DNA from: Armatimonadota bacterium
GTDB taxonomy: Bacteria > Armatimonadota > UBA5829 > DTJY01
Reading direction: 5' to 3'
NCBI GenBank assembly: GCA_017993055.1
Contig: JAGONM010000010.1
Span: forward strand, 1-64,000
DNA length: 64,000 nt
The notes below the pieces were generated by a model. That model was given only the letters and a program-made list of their open reading frames with translations. It ran no database searches and was not told the origin of the DNA. Both the position numbers and the translations under genes were made by a program. Positions 43,482 through 52,267 of the stretch are shown one piece after another; the stretch's first letter is position 1, and the number at the start of each line of letters is the position of its first letter.

Positions 43482-44873
43482 GTGCAGGCAATCGAAAACG
43501 CAATCGCGGCGGCCGGCAGCTTCCTGTGGGGCCCGCCGATGCTCGTGCTCCTTTTCGGGACGCACATCTTCCTGACGGTCCGGCTCCGCTTCATCCAGAG
43601 ATACGTTCCCCTGGCGATCAAGCTCTCGATGTCCCGCTCGAACGAGGGCCACGGCGACGTGAGCCATTTCGGCGCGCTCGCCACCGCGATGGCGGCTACG
43701 GTCGGCACCGGGAACATCATCGGCGTGGCGACGGCGATAGCGGGCGGGGGCCCGGGCGCGGTGCTCTGGATGTGGCTCACCGGCGTATTCGGCATCTCGA
43801 CGAAGTATGCGGAGGCCCTGCTGGCCGTCAAGTACCGCGTGCGGACCTCCGACGGGAAGATGCTCGGAGGCCCGATGTACGCGCTCGAGCGCGGGCTGAA
43901 GATGAAGTGGCTGGCCGTGCTGTTCTCGGTGTTCACGGCGATCGCCGCGTTCGGCATCGGCAACATGGTGCAGGCGAACGCGCTCACCCACCTGCTCTCG
44001 GAGTCCGTCCGGCTCTCGCCCTGGGTCTCAGGAGCGATCCTGACCGCGCTTACCGGCACGGTGATTCTCGGGGGCATCAAGTCCATCGCCAGGGTGTGCG
44101 AGTCGCTCGTGCCGAGCATGGTCGTCTTCTACGTGCTCGGCTGCGCGACGATACTCGCCGCCAACTACCATGCCGTCCTGCCGTCCGTCGCGCTCATCTT
44201 CAAGTCCGCGTTCTCGGCCAATGCAGTCGCGGGCGGGTTCCTCGGCGGACTCGTGGCCCGGACGATCCGTTACGGGGTATCCCGCGGCCTCTTCTCCAAC
44301 GAGTCCGGCCTCGGCTCCGCGCCGATAGTCGCCGCCGCCGCTCAGACGAAGAACCCCGTCAGGCAGGCGCTGGTCTCCTCGACCGGCACGTTCTGGGACA
44401 CCGTCGTCGTGTGCGCGATGACGGGGCTTGTGATCGTGAGCACCGGCGCGTGGCAGACCGGCGCGGAGGGAGCGGCGCTCACCAGGTCGGCGTTTGCCTG
44501 CATCCCGACGATCGGCCCGTTCATCCTGACGCTGAGCCTTGCGGTCTTCGTGCTGTCTACTATACTCGGGTGGTCGTACTACGGCGAGCGCGCGATGGAG
44601 TACCTGTTCGGCAAGAGGTCCATCGGGCCGTATCGAATCGCCTGGGTGGTGTTTGTGATGGTCGGTTCCGTGGTAAAGCTACAATTGGTGTGGGATTTCG
44701 CCGACGCCGCCAACGCGCTGATGGCGATCCCGAACCTGGTCGCGCTCGTTCTGTTGAGCGGAGTGGTGCTCGACGAGACGAAACGTTTTCTCTGGCACGG
44801 CTGCATTGACGACGAATGCGCCGAAACGATGCGCCGTGACGGAGTCGAGTCAGTCAGCGGGAGGTCGAAATGA
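43482..44873 (+). CDS. Sodium:alanine symporter (AGCS family)
   Basis: 463 residues, about eleven membrane helices. Family signatures: ALATAMAATVGTGNIIGVAT, WMWLTGVFGISTKYAEALLA, RGLFSNESGLGSAPIVAAAA. Imports alanine, glycine or related amino acids with Na+. GTG start with GGAGG 6 nt upstream. The 3' end overlaps the next gene by four bases (ATGA), so it is translationally coupled to a CBM9-glycosidase-like protein, an unexpected partner for an amino acid transporter. No glycine riboswitch is visible in the 97-bp spacer upstream. Confidence 0.93.
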   Translation: MQAIENAIAAAGSFLWGPPMLVLLFGTHIFLTVRLRFIQRYVPLAIKLSMSRSNEGHGDVSHFGALATAMAATVGTGNIIGVATAIAGGGPGAVLWMWLTGVFGISTKYAEALLAVKYRVRTSDGKMLGGPMYALERGLKMKWLAVLFSVFTAIAAFGIGNMVQANALTHLLSESVRLSPWVSGAILTALTGTVILGGIKSIARVCESLVPSMVVFYVLGCATILAANYHAVLPSVALIFKSAFSANAVAGGFLGGLVARTIRYGVSRGLFSNESGLGSAPIVAAAAQTKNPVRQALVSSTGTFWDTVVVCAMTGLVIVSTGAWQTGAEGAALTRSAFACIPTIGPFILTLSLAVFVLSTILGWSYYGERAMEYLFGKRSIGPYRIAWVVFVMVGSVVKLQLVWDFADAANALMAIPNLVALVLLSGVVLDETKRFLWHGCIDDECAETMRRDGVESVSGRSK

Positions 44874-47263
44874 ACATCTGCTCGAAGATCGTCAACGTAG
44901 TCTGCCTGATAGGACTCTGTGCGGGGACGCTCGCGGCGGCCGAGGTCGCGCCCGTCCGCGCGGTCGCCCAATGGGCAGCGAAGCCGCCGGTCATTGACGG
45001 CAAGCTGAGCGATTCCGCCTGGTCGAAGGCGCGGGCGTATTCGGATTTCCGGGTCCTGTACTCGCGTGAGCAGGCGAAGGTCCAGACATTCGTCAAGGCG
45101 CTCGCCGACGGAGATGCGCTCTACTTCGGCTTCCGTTGCGTGGAGCCCGGCGTCGGCCAGATCGTCGCGAAGCAGACGGAGCGCGACTCGCCGGTCTGGA
45201 CCGACGACTGCGTGGAGGTGATCATTGACCCGACGAACGACCGCGAAGGGTTCGTCCACCTGATAGTCAACACCGCGGGAGTCCGTTACGACGCGGCGGG
45301 GACCGTGGCGTCCGACGGGTCATGGCAGGAGAGCGCCGATTGGAACGGTGACTGGACGGCCGCCGCCTCTCTGGGCAAGGGTGAGTGGTACGCGGAGATC
45401 AGAGTGCCGCTCTCCGCTCTCGGCCTGACGCGCTCGGAGAGCCCGACGATGGGCGTCAACTTTGCCCGGGAGCGCCTCGCGGGCGAGCGCGAACTCAGTT
45501 CCTGGTCGCCGGCATCGGACCAGTTTGCGAACCCGGCGACTTACCGGGAACTCGTCGTGCCCGGGCCGGGCAACGACCACATCCTGGTGGGCCTGACCCT
45601 GCCCGAGTCGCTGTACATCGGAAAGCAGACCACGGATTTCACGATCGCCAACAAGTCCCGGTCGAGCAAGCGGCTCCGCTTCGTCTATCACGTCACCGGC
45701 ACCGCGAACATGATCGGCAACACCGAGTACGCGTCGGTCCGCCGCGGAGGTGAGGCGCTCGGCTCGTTCGCGCTCGATATCGGGAGCCCCGGCGAGCTGA
45801 AGCTCGTCGCGCAGGTCGAGGACGCGGACGGCAACATCCTGTACTCGGCGGGCAGGCGCTACGGGGTACCCGCCCCTCTCACGCTCGAGGAGGGGCTCTA
45901 CGCTGTGAACCACGGGAGGGCCGAGGCCTCGATCTCGGTCAATGTCGGGGCGGAGCAGTCCTCCGCGTCCGAGCTGCGGGTCTCCCTGCTCGCTGCCGGG
46001 TCCGACGAGCCCGTCGCCGCGCGCACGATCAAGCCGCTGACGAACGGCCCGGTCACCGCGAGCTTCGACCTTTCGAGCAGGCCGGCGGGCAACTACCGGA
46101 TCAGGGCGGACCTCGTGCAGGCCGGCAAGACTTACTACGCCCTCAAGAGCCGGGCCTTCCCGTTCGAGCCGAACGCCCCGGTGCGCTTCGACAAGGACGG
46201 CTTCCTGCTCGTGGACGGCAAGCCGTACTTCCCCGTCGGCATGTACACCCTTCAGGACGGCAGGGGCACGGACCACGACTCGGTGCTTCGCGAAGCGAGC
46301 GAGGCCGGGTTCAACACGACCGTCTTCTACGCGCTGACGAACGAGACCGTCATCCCGCTCATGGACGCCGCCCATCGGAACGGCATCAGGGCCTTCGTCT
46401 ACCCGACCTCGCCGTTCAGCGTCGCCGGCGTGGAGAACACCCTCGCGAACGCGGGGAAGGACGTCTTCGCCAAGAAGGACCATCCCGCCCTGCTCGGCTG
46501 GTACATCGTTGACGAGCCGGAGGGCATCGGCAAGGGCGCGGTGGACAAGACGCGCCTGCTATACCAGACCGTGCGCGAGGCCGACCCGAAGCACCCCTGC
46601 TCGCTCGTCATCATGAGCCCGGGGGCCGCCGCGAAGTACCGCGCGTGCACGGACATAATGTGGATTGACCCGTACCCGATCCCTCACGCTCCGGTCACCT
46701 TCGTCACCGATTCCGTGGCGGGGGCGGTGAAGAACGTCGAGAAGGACAAGCCCGTCTGGGTGATCCCGCAGGCCTTCGACTGGAACGTCTGGAAGACCGG
46801 CAAGGTGGACCAGGTGCACCGCCCGACGAACGAGGAGGAGCGCTGCATGACCTACCTGGCGCTCGTCCACGGCGCGAAGGGGGTCATCTACTGGGCGCAC
46901 ACCGCGTCGAAGTACTACATCCGCGACTACCCGGAGCACTGGGCATACATGAAGAAGCTCGCCGGCGAGATGCACGACCTGACGCCCGTCCTGCTCACGG
47001 TGAACGCGGACGTGAAGCCGGAGGTCTCGCCTAAGGACGCGCCGATTGACCTGATGGTGAAGCGGCTCGGGGGCGAGACGTATGTCTTCGCGGTCAACCA
47101 CTCGGGCGAGGCGCAGTCGGTGACGTTCTCCCTGCCGGGGGTGACGGCGTCGGCCCCGGTGGAGGCGCTCTTCGAGTCGCGCTCCCTGTCGGCGAAGAGC
47201 GGCTCGTGGCAGGATCAGTTCAAACCGCTCGAGGTGCACGTGTACAAGACGGCCTCACGGTAA
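44870..47263 (+). CDS. Secreted CBM9-like and glycoside-hydrolase-like protein
   Basis: 797 residues. Signal peptide (VVCLIGLCAGTLAAAEV); CBM9-like domain about 38-230 (KPPVIDGKLSDSAWSKA; DDCVEVIIDPTNDREGF); beta-rich middle about 235-440; TIM-barrel region about 450-720 starting VRFDKDGFLLVDGKPYFPVG, with LLGWYIVDEPEG holding a candidate acid/base Glu; and a terminal beta domain. The overall plan matches secreted glycosidases of the GH2/GH42-like clan, but the nucleophile cannot be assigned by eye. Starts within the symporter stop codon (ATGA overlap). Likely binds and cuts a polysaccharide outside the cytoplasm. Confidence 0.82.
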   Translation: MNICSKIVNVVCLIGLCAGTLAAAEVAPVRAVAQWAAKPPVIDGKLSDSAWSKARAYSDFRVLYSREQAKVQTFVKALADGDALYFGFRCVEPGVGQIVAKQTERDSPVWTDDCVEVIIDPTNDREGFVHLIVNTAGVRYDAAGTVASDGSWQESADWNGDWTAAASLGKGEWYAEIRVPLSALGLTRSESPTMGVNFARERLAGERELSSWSPASDQFANPATYRELVVPGPGNDHILVGLTLPESLYIGKQTTDFTIANKSRSSKRLRFVYHVTGTANMIGNTEYASVRRGGEALGSFALDIGSPGELKLVAQVEDADGNILYSAGRRYGVPAPLTLEEGLYAVNHGRAEASISVNVGAEQSSASELRVSLLAAGSDEPVAARTIKPLTNGPVTASFDLSSRPAGNYRIRADLVQAGKTYYALKSRAFPFEPNAPVRFDKDGFLLVDGKPYFPVGMYTLQDGRGTDHDSVLREASEAGFNTTVFYALTNETVIPLMDAAHRNGIRAFVYPTSPFSVAGVENTLANAGKDVFAKKDHPALLGWYIVDEPEGIGKGAVDKTRLLYQTVREADPKHPCSLVIMSPGAAAKYRACTDIMWIDPYPIPHAPVTFVTDSVAGAVKNVEKDKPVWVIPQAFDWNVWKTGKVDQVHRPTNEEERCMTYLALVHGAKGVIYWAHTASKYYIRDYPEHWAYMKKLAGEMHDLTPVLLTVNADVKPEVSPKDAPIDLMVKRLGGETYVFAVNHSGEAQSVTFSLPGVTASAPVEALFESRSLSAKSGSWQDQFKPLEVHVYKTASR

Positions 47264-47387
47264 CCGGCAGCCGGTCCCCTTGGCAAGGGGGACAGCCGGG
47301 ACTCGCCGCGCACCCGCTCGCGTCATCCTGAACTTGATTCAGGATCCAGGACCCCCGGATGGATGCCGGATCGAGTCCGGCATGACG
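47264..47387. repeat. CCCCTTGG palindrome and paired TGAACTTG elements
   Basis: 47268-47297 carries GCCGGTCCCCTTGGCAAGGG, as at 15.5 kb. 47322-47387 is a composite of CCTGAACTTGATTCAGG and GCCGGATCGAGTCCGGC between GTCAT and ATGAC ends. No gene in this stretch. Confidence 0.8.
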
Positions 47388-47455
47388 GGGTGAGGCACCC
47401 GGTGACTGGCAGCCTCGATCGAGAGACGGCCGCGAAAAAAAGTCTGCGAAAGATG

Positions 47456-47484
47456 TTGACAAAACGCAAGGATTCGGGTATAAG
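47456..47484 (+). promoter_or_regulatory. Promoter of the Rrf2 regulator
   Basis: TTGACA (47456-47461), 17 bp, TATAAG (47479-47484). The 18-bp operator-like palindrome begins inside the -10. Confidence 0.82.
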
Positions 47485-47500
47485 AGTACCTGAATACTCT
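47483..47500. promoter_or_regulatory. Candidate Rrf2 operator
   Basis: Perfect inverted repeat AGAGTA-CCTGAA-TACTCT overlapping the end of the -10 and the expected transcription start. Binding there would block the promoter, as in autoregulation by Rrf2-family repressors. No second copy was found before hcp. Confidence 0.65.
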
Positions 47501-47521
47501 AATCGCCCGGGGGATGCCCTG

Positions 47522-47953
47522 ATGACTCCGAAGATGCTCCACATATCCGAGGCCGCCGCGCTGGCCCTGCACACGATGGCCGTGCTCGCCCGAAGTACCG
47601 ACCGGCTTGCGTCCACCCACGAGATCGCGGAGGAGCTGGCCGTGTCGGAGAACCACCTCGCGAAGGTGCGCCAGCAGCTCGCCCGCGCGGGTCTCGTGGA
47701 GGCCGTCCGGGGGCCGAGCGGCGGCTTCCGGCTGACGAGGCCTCCCTCCAAGACGAGCCTCATGGAAGTCTACGAGGCGATAGAGGGGCCGTATCACCCC
47801 AGCGACTGCCTGCTCGGGCGCCCCGCGTGCCGGGCTTCGCGGTGCGTGCTGGGAGGTCTGGTTCATTCGGTAAACGGGCAGGTACGGAAATACCTGGCCG
47901 AGACGACTCTCGCCCATCTGGCGAAAGCGTGCGAGTCCGATTCGCAGGAGTGA
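47522..47953 (+). CDS. Rrf2 family transcriptional regulator, probably Fe-S (NsrR-like)
   Basis: 143 residues from the ATG at 47522 (GGGGGA upstream). Winged helix-turn-helix about 8-75 (STHEIAEELAVSENHLAKVR, GPSGGFRL as wing) and three cysteines C-x6-C-x4-C in DCLLGRPACRASRC, near the position where IscR and NsrR hold their clusters. The adjacent gene is hydroxylamine reductase, a classic target of NO-responsive regulators, so sensing of nitric oxide or redox state is likely (inference). A palindrome at 47483-47500 in its own promoter suggests autoregulation. Confidence 0.87.
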   Translation: MTPKMLHISEAAALALHTMAVLARSTDRLASTHEIAEELAVSENHLAKVRQQLARAGLVEAVRGPSGGFRLTRPPSKTSLMEVYEAIEGPYHPSDCLLGRPACRASRCVLGGLVHSVNGQVRKYLAETTLAHLAKACESDSQE

Positions 47954-47964
47954 AGCAACCGTGA

Positions 47965-48072
47965 GCCCTGAGTGCGCTTTCTGAAGCGTGTATCGAAGGG
48001 CGGCCTGATTGCACAAACATCGGCCGCATCCGACCGTCCTTCGATACACGTCCCAGAGGACGCACTCAGGAC
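47965..48072. repeat. Inverted pair of TATCGAAGG palindromic elements
   Basis: Modules 47965-48001 (GCCCTGAGTGCGC ... TATCGAAGGGC) and 48036-48072 (GTCCTTCGATACACG ... GCACTCAGGAC) in opposite orientation, between the Rrf2 gene and hcp. Hairpins here could act on co-transcription of the two genes. Confidence 0.85.
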
Positions 48073-48131
48073 CAGACGGTTTCGGCTCCGAACGTATCAC
48101 GAACTCATCAACAGAAAGGATGATCGAACGA

Positions 48132-49760
48132 ATGGGAATGTTCTGCTACCAGTGCGAACAGACGGCGAAAGGGACGGGATGCACCGTCCAGGGGGTCTGC
48201 GGGAAGGACGAGACGACCGCGAGGCTCCAGGACCTTCTAGTGTACGCGGCGAAGGGCATCGGGATGTACGCGCACCGCGCCCGTCAGGCGGGAAGGTCCG
48301 CCGTCGAGATAGACCGCTTCGTGATCGAGGCGCTGTTCACGACGGTCACCAATGTTGACTTCGACCCCGAGCGAGTGAAGGGCTTCCTCATGAAGGCCGC
48401 GGAAATGCGCGACAGGGCGAAGAAGCTCTGCGGCGATTCGTGCGAGGCCCTCGGCGGGCCGGCGGCGTGGGTGCCGGAGGCGACCATTGAGGGGCTGGCC
48501 GCTCAGGGCGCGCAGATCGGCATCGAGTCGCGCAAGGCCGCCAGGGGGGACGACGTCGTCGGCCTCCAGGAACTGATCACCTACGGGCTCAAGGGCGCGG
48601 CCGCATACGCCGACCACGCGCGCATCCTCGGCCAGGAAGACGACGGCGTGTATGCAACCTTCCACGAGGCGCTCGACTTCCTGACGAAGCCGGACCCGAC
48701 GGTTGACGAACTCACCGCCTGGGCGTTCAAGGTCGGCGAGATGAACCTGAAGGTGATGGAGCTGCTCGACGCCGCCAACACCGGCGGATACGGGCATCCC
48801 GAGCCGACCGCGGCTCACGTGACCCCGATCAAGGGCAAGGCGCTGCTCGTCTCCGGGCACGACCTGAAGGACCTCGAGCTGATCCTCCAACAGACCGAGG
48901 GTAAGGGCGTCAACGTGTACACTCACGGCGAGATGCTCCCGGCGCTCGCATACCCGAAGCTGAAGGCCTACAAGCACCTCGTCGGCAACTACGGCACCGC
49001 GTGGCAGAACCAGCGCACGGAGTTCGACGAGTTCCCCGGCTCGATCGTGATGACGACCAACTGCATTCAGCGGCCGAGTGAGAGCTACAAGGGGCGGATC
49101 TTCACGACCGGGCTCGTCGCCTGGCCGGGCGTGACGCACATCGAGGACAAGGACTTCACCCCGGCTATCGAGGCCGCCCTGGCGGCCCCCGGGTTCACCG
49201 AGGACGCGCCGGAGAAGACGATCATGATCGGCTTCGGGCGGAATGCCGTCATGAGCGTGGCGGGAACGGTCATCGAGGCGGTGAAGAGCGGGGCGATCCG
49301 CCACTTCTTCCTCGTCGGCGGCTGCGACGGAGCGAAGCCCGGACGCGACTACTACACCGAGTTCGTCGAGAAGACGCCGAAGGACACGGTCGTTCTGACG
49401 CTGGCGTGCGGCAAGTACCGGTTCAACATGCTCGATCACGGCGACATCGGCGGGATCCCGAGGCTCCTCGACATCGGGCAGTGCAACGATGCCTACTCGG
49501 CGATCCAGATCGCGGTGGCGCTGGCCGGCGCGTTCGAGTGCGGCGTGAACGACCTGCCGCTCTCGATGATCCTGTCCTGGTACGAGCAGAAGGCGGTTGC
49601 GATCCTGCTGACGCTGCTGGCGCTCGGGATCAAGGACATCCGCCTCGGCCCGAGCCTCCCGGCGTTCGTGACTCCTCCGGTGCTGAACGTGCTCGTCGAG
49701 AAGTTCGGCATTGCGCCGATCACGACCCCGGACGAGGACCTGGCGGCGATCCTGGGCTGA
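48132..49760 (+). CDS. hcp: Hydroxylamine reductase / hybrid-cluster protein
   Basis: 542 residues. N-terminal FeS cysteines in [20 protein letters not shown] and CGK (Cys5, Cys8, Cys17, Cys23), then hybrid-cluster ligands spread over the C-terminal half: the [10 protein letters not shown] and VNVYTHGEM regions, [31 protein letters not shown] and GQCND. The family reduces hydroxylamine to ammonia in vitro and is linked to NO detoxification in anaerobic or microaerobic cells. Start at 48132 with AAAGGA about 11 nt upstream. Its regulator (Rrf2) lies immediately upstream and an hcr-type reductase partner is not present in the window. Confidence 0.95.
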   Translation: MGMFCYQCEQTAKGTGCTVQGVCGKDETTARLQDLLVYAAKGIGMYAHRARQAGRSAVEIDRFVIEALFTTVTNVDFDPERVKGFLMKAAEMRDRAKKLCGDSCEALGGPAAWVPEATIEGLAAQGAQIGIESRKAARGDDVVGLQELITYGLKGAAAYADHARILGQEDDGVYATFHEALDFLTKPDPTVDELTAWAFKVGEMNLKVMELLDAANTGGYGHPEPTAAHVTPIKGKALLVSGHDLKDLELILQQTEGKGVNVYTHGEMLPALAYPKLKAYKHLVGNYGTAWQNQRTEFDEFPGSIVMTTNCIQRPSESYKGRIFTTGLVAWPGVTHIEDKDFTPAIEAALAAPGFTEDAPEKTIMIGFGRNAVMSVAGTVIEAVKSGAIRHFFLVGGCDGAKPGRDYYTEFVEKTPKDTVVLTLACGKYRFNMLDHGDIGGIPRLLDIGQCNDAYSAIQIAVALAGAFECGVNDLPLSMILSWYEQKAVAILLTLLALGIKDIRLGPSLPAFVTPPVLNVLVEKFGIAPITTPDEDLAAILG

Positions 49761-49782
49761 CGTCGGATACCGGATGGTGTTG

Positions 49783-49805
49783 GGGCAGGAGTTGTACTCC
49801 TGCCC
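49783..49805 (+). terminator. Terminator after hcp
   Basis: GGGCAGGAG-TTGTA-CTCCTGCCC, nine perfect pairs, then ATTCTTCTTA. Same architecture as the murJ terminator at 24031. Confidence 0.72.
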
Positions 49806-49821
49806 ATTCTTCTTATCCCCT

Positions 49822-50187
49822 GGCGGTTGAAACCGCGGCAAGGACTGCACGAAGTCCACCTGCGTGGACTGGGGAGTCTAGTGTCCGCAGGGACACTTTG
49901 TGCCCTTGCAGCCGCGACTTCAGTCGCCCGGGCAGGAGCCATCTCTCCCGGCGGTTGAAACCGCGGCAAGGACTGCACGAAGTCCACCTGCGTGGACTGG
50001 GGAGTCAAGTGTCCGCAGGGACACTTCGTGCCTTTGGAGCCGCGACTTCAGTCGCCCGGTCGGCAGCCATCTCTCGCGGCGGTTGAAACCGCGGCAAGGA
50101 CTGCACGAAGTCCACCTGCGTGGACTGGGGAGTCAAGTGTCCGCAGGGACACTTCGTGCCTTTGGAGCCGCGACTTCAGTCGCCCGG
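49822..50187. repeat. Left array: three copies of a 110-bp composite palindrome
   Basis: Units 49822-49931, 49950-50059 and 50078-50187, each exactly 110 bp, separated by 18-bp linkers (period 128). Each unit holds hairpins GGTTGAAACC, AGTCCAC-N4-GTGGACT, AGTGTCC-N4-GGACACT and GCGAC-TTCA-GTCGC, and is itself an imperfect long inverted repeat. These three share the variant GCGGCAAGGACTGCAC. Confidence 0.93.
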
Positions 50188-50197
50188 TCTCGGGAGA

Positions 50198-50638
50198 CTA
50201 CGGCGCCTCGATGCTCGGCACAGCCTCTTCCCAGGCCACTTCGAGGTCACGCTCCGTCGTGTGGTCACGGTGGTGCTGCTCCTGGTTCAGAACATAGGCC
50301 TTCACCCTTCTAACGTCCGATCTGGAGACGCTGAAGGCCCCGTATCCGCCCTGCCACTTGAGGAACTGCTCCGTGCCCTCCAGGTGGGTCACCAGATGCG
50401 AGGTTGATCCCTTCACCTGCTTCGCCAGTTGGGCTACCGTGATGATCGTCGGAATCCTCGTCAGCAGATGGACGTGGTCCTCGGTGCCGCCGACGGCGCC
50501 AACGTCCGCCTTGAGCTTCGCACACTCAGCCTGGATTGCGGCGTAGACCAGGGGCTTGATCTCAGGGCCTAGCATCGGGATGCGGTCCCACGTGGACCAG
50601 ACCAGGTGCAGGTATAGTTGAGTGAAAGGCCTGCGCAT
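50198..50638 (-). CDS. IS200-like / REP-associated tyrosine (Y1 HUH) transposase
   Basis: 146 residues, usual length for TnpA Y1 transposases. The HUH motif is His55-Val-His57 in EDHVHLL; the nucleophilic tyrosine is Tyr115 in VRRVKAYVLNQEQHH; WQGGYGAFSVSRSDV is the conserved core. Such enzymes cut and rejoin single-stranded DNA at hairpins. It ends 10 bp from the left repeat array and begins 71 bp from the right one. There is no partner TnpB. The strand-specific layout and flanking palindromes favour a domesticated RAYT rather than a simple IS200. GGAGC lies upstream of the ATG. No frameshift or stop. Confidence 0.9.
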   Translation of the reverse strand: MRRPFTQLYLHLVWSTWDRIPMLGPEIKPLVYAAIQAECAKLKADVGAVGGTEDHVHLLTRIPTIITVAQLAKQVKGSTSHLVTHLEGTEQFLKWQGGYGAFSVSRSDVRRVKAYVLNQEQHHRDHTTERDLEVAWEEAVPSIEAP

Positions 50639-50709
50639 AGGGTTGCTCCATCATGGACAATATCGAATCAAGGTTAGTTGGGCCGTCCGGGGAGTCCTTC
50701 AAGGTGCAC

Positions 50710-51075
50710 GGCGGTTGAAACCGCGGCGATTACTGCACGAAGTCCACCTGCGTGGACTGGGGCCTGCAGTGTCCGCAGGGACACTTCGTGCCTTTGTAGC
50801 CGCGACTTCAGTCGCCCGGTCGGCAGCCATCTCTCGCGGCGGTTGAAACCGCGGCGATTACTGCACGAAGTCCACCTGCGTGGACTGGGGAGTCAAGTGT
50901 CCGCAGGGACACTTCGTGCCCTTGTTGCCGCGACTTCAGTCGCCCGGGCAGGAGCCATCTCTCCCGACGGTTGAAACCGCGGCGATTACTGCACGAAGTC
51001 CACCTGCGTGGACTGGGGAGTCAAGTGTCCGCAGGGACACGTCGCGCCTTTGGAGCCGCGACTTCAGTCGCCCGG
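50710..51075. repeat. Right array: three copies of the 110-bp composite palindrome
   Basis: Units 50710-50819, 50838-50947 and 50966-51075, with the same period and orientation as the left array but carrying the variant GCGGCGATTACTGCAC in all three, showing that each array has been homogenised separately. Confidence 0.93.
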
Positions 51076-51130
51076 GTACACAGGAATCCCCCGCTCCTCC
51101 GCCGAACCGGTCACTCAGAGGTAGATCACC

Positions 51131-52204
51131 ATGCCTGATCGGCGCATCACCCTCATCGTGTTGTCGCTCGTCATTCTATCGTCCGTCGCCGCAGGGAAAC
51201 CGATTCCGAAAGACGAGTATCTGGTCGGGGTCTACTACTTCGCCGGGTGGTGGAGGGACCTGCCGAACAAGTGGAACGTCGGCGGGAGGGACTGGCGCGC
51301 GGACTTCCCCGCCCGAGTGCCGACACTCGGTGAATACAACACCCAGCTCACGATGAACCGTGAGATCATCGCCGCGTCCTCGCACGGAGTTGACTTCTTC
51401 CAGATCCTCTGGTACCCGCAGTCGGGCGAGCCGCACAAGCTCAACGAGGGCCTCCGCACGTTCATGGCCTCCCCGAACGCCCGGCGGATGGCGTTCACGA
51501 TCGAGTTCGTCAACCACCCGCCGTTCGCACTCGACACCGACGCGAAGTGGGAGGCCGCCTGCCGGGAGTGGGCCGCCGCGATGAAGCACCCGAGCTACCT
51601 CCGCGTCGGTGGGCGGCCGGTGTTCAAGATCCACGGCGCGCACTTCTTCCTCCAGCAGAATGGGAACGACCCGGCGAGGGTGACCGCCCGGCTCGACGCC
51701 TTACGGCGCATTGCCAGGGAATCCGGCGTGCCGGCGCCGCTCATTGGCGGCGGAGTGATGTCCGGCCTGACGACCGGACAGGTAGTCTCCCCTTACGACT
51801 TCCTGACGACCTACATGGACATGCCGAACGTCCCGCAGAAGCCCGAGCCCTATCCCTACGAAGACCTGATCGAGCCGGCGCAGGACGCCTGGAAGGCATA
51901 CGGCGAGAAGAGCGAGAAGCCCTACGTGCCGTACGTGCCGTCGGGATGGGACCCGCGCCCGTGGAAGGACCCGCGGCCGTCGTTCGACCTGCCGAACCGC
52001 CTGCAGTGGACCGCCGCCCTGAAGAGCGTGAAGTCGGCGCTCGACACGTACCCGAAGCTCGGCTTTCCCATCGAAGGCGGGCGACAGAAGGCGCTGCTGA
52101 TCTACGCATGGAACGAGTTCGGCGAGGGCGGGATCGTGGCTCCGACGAAGGGCGACGGGACGATGAAGCTGGAGGTCGTGAAGGCCGTATTCGGCAGCCG
52201 GTGA
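51131..52204 (+). CDS. Secreted GH99-like / WbsX family protein
   Basis: 357 residues with signal peptide (TLIVLSLVILSSVAAG). The N-terminal motif VGVYYFAGWW and the C-terminal LIYAWNEFGEGG are hallmarks of the WbsX/GH99-like domain (PF14307); VDFFQILWYP and AFTIEFVN form further strands of the barrel. Relatives occur in polysaccharide biosynthesis clusters or as endo-acting mannosidase-like hydrolases; the exported location favours a hydrolase (inference). AGAGGT upstream of the ATG. The right repeat array ends 55 bp upstream; a hairpin at 52232 follows. Confidence 0.83.
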   Translation: MPDRRITLIVLSLVILSSVAAGKPIPKDEYLVGVYYFAGWWRDLPNKWNVGGRDWRADFPARVPTLGEYNTQLTMNREIIAASSHGVDFFQILWYPQSGEPHKLNEGLRTFMASPNARRMAFTIEFVNHPPFALDTDAKWEAACREWAAAMKHPSYLRVGGRPVFKIHGAHFFLQQNGNDPARVTARLDALRRIARESGVPAPLIGGGVMSGLTTGQVVSPYDFLTTYMDMPNVPQKPEPYPYEDLIEPAQDAWKAYGEKSEKPYVPYVPSGWDPRPWKDPRPSFDLPNRLQWTAALKSVKSALDTYPKLGFPIEGGRQKALLIYAWNEFGEGGIVAPTKGDGTMKLEVVKAVFGSR

Positions 52205-52231
52205 TCAGCGGCCCGACGCCCAAACGCAGCG

Positions 52232-52258
52232 AAGCCCGGCGGGTCGTCCGTCGGGCTT
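52232..52258. terminator. Bidirectional hairpin between the WbsX gene and tRNA-Val
   Basis: AAGCCCGGCGG pairs with CCGTCGGGCTT (one G-T) around GTCGT. It follows the plus-strand gene and also lies downstream of the minus-strand tRNA. Confidence 0.65.
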
Positions 52259-52267
52259 CTGCTCGAG

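Larger units (their letters stand above)
49822..51075. mobile_element. RAYT-type transposase flanked by REP-like arrays
   Basis: Three 110-bp composite palindromes, a single-gene Y1 transposase, and three further copies. The arrangement is that of REP-associated tyrosine transposases, which process palindromic hairpins as single strands. That this enzyme acts on these repeats is inferred from proximity and symmetry. Confidence 0.75.

Noticed and set aside
49822-51075. CRISPR array
   Set aside because: Units are 110 bp, linkers are 18 bp and nearly identical to one another, and no cas gene is near; the pattern is that of tandem palindromic repeats around a transposase.
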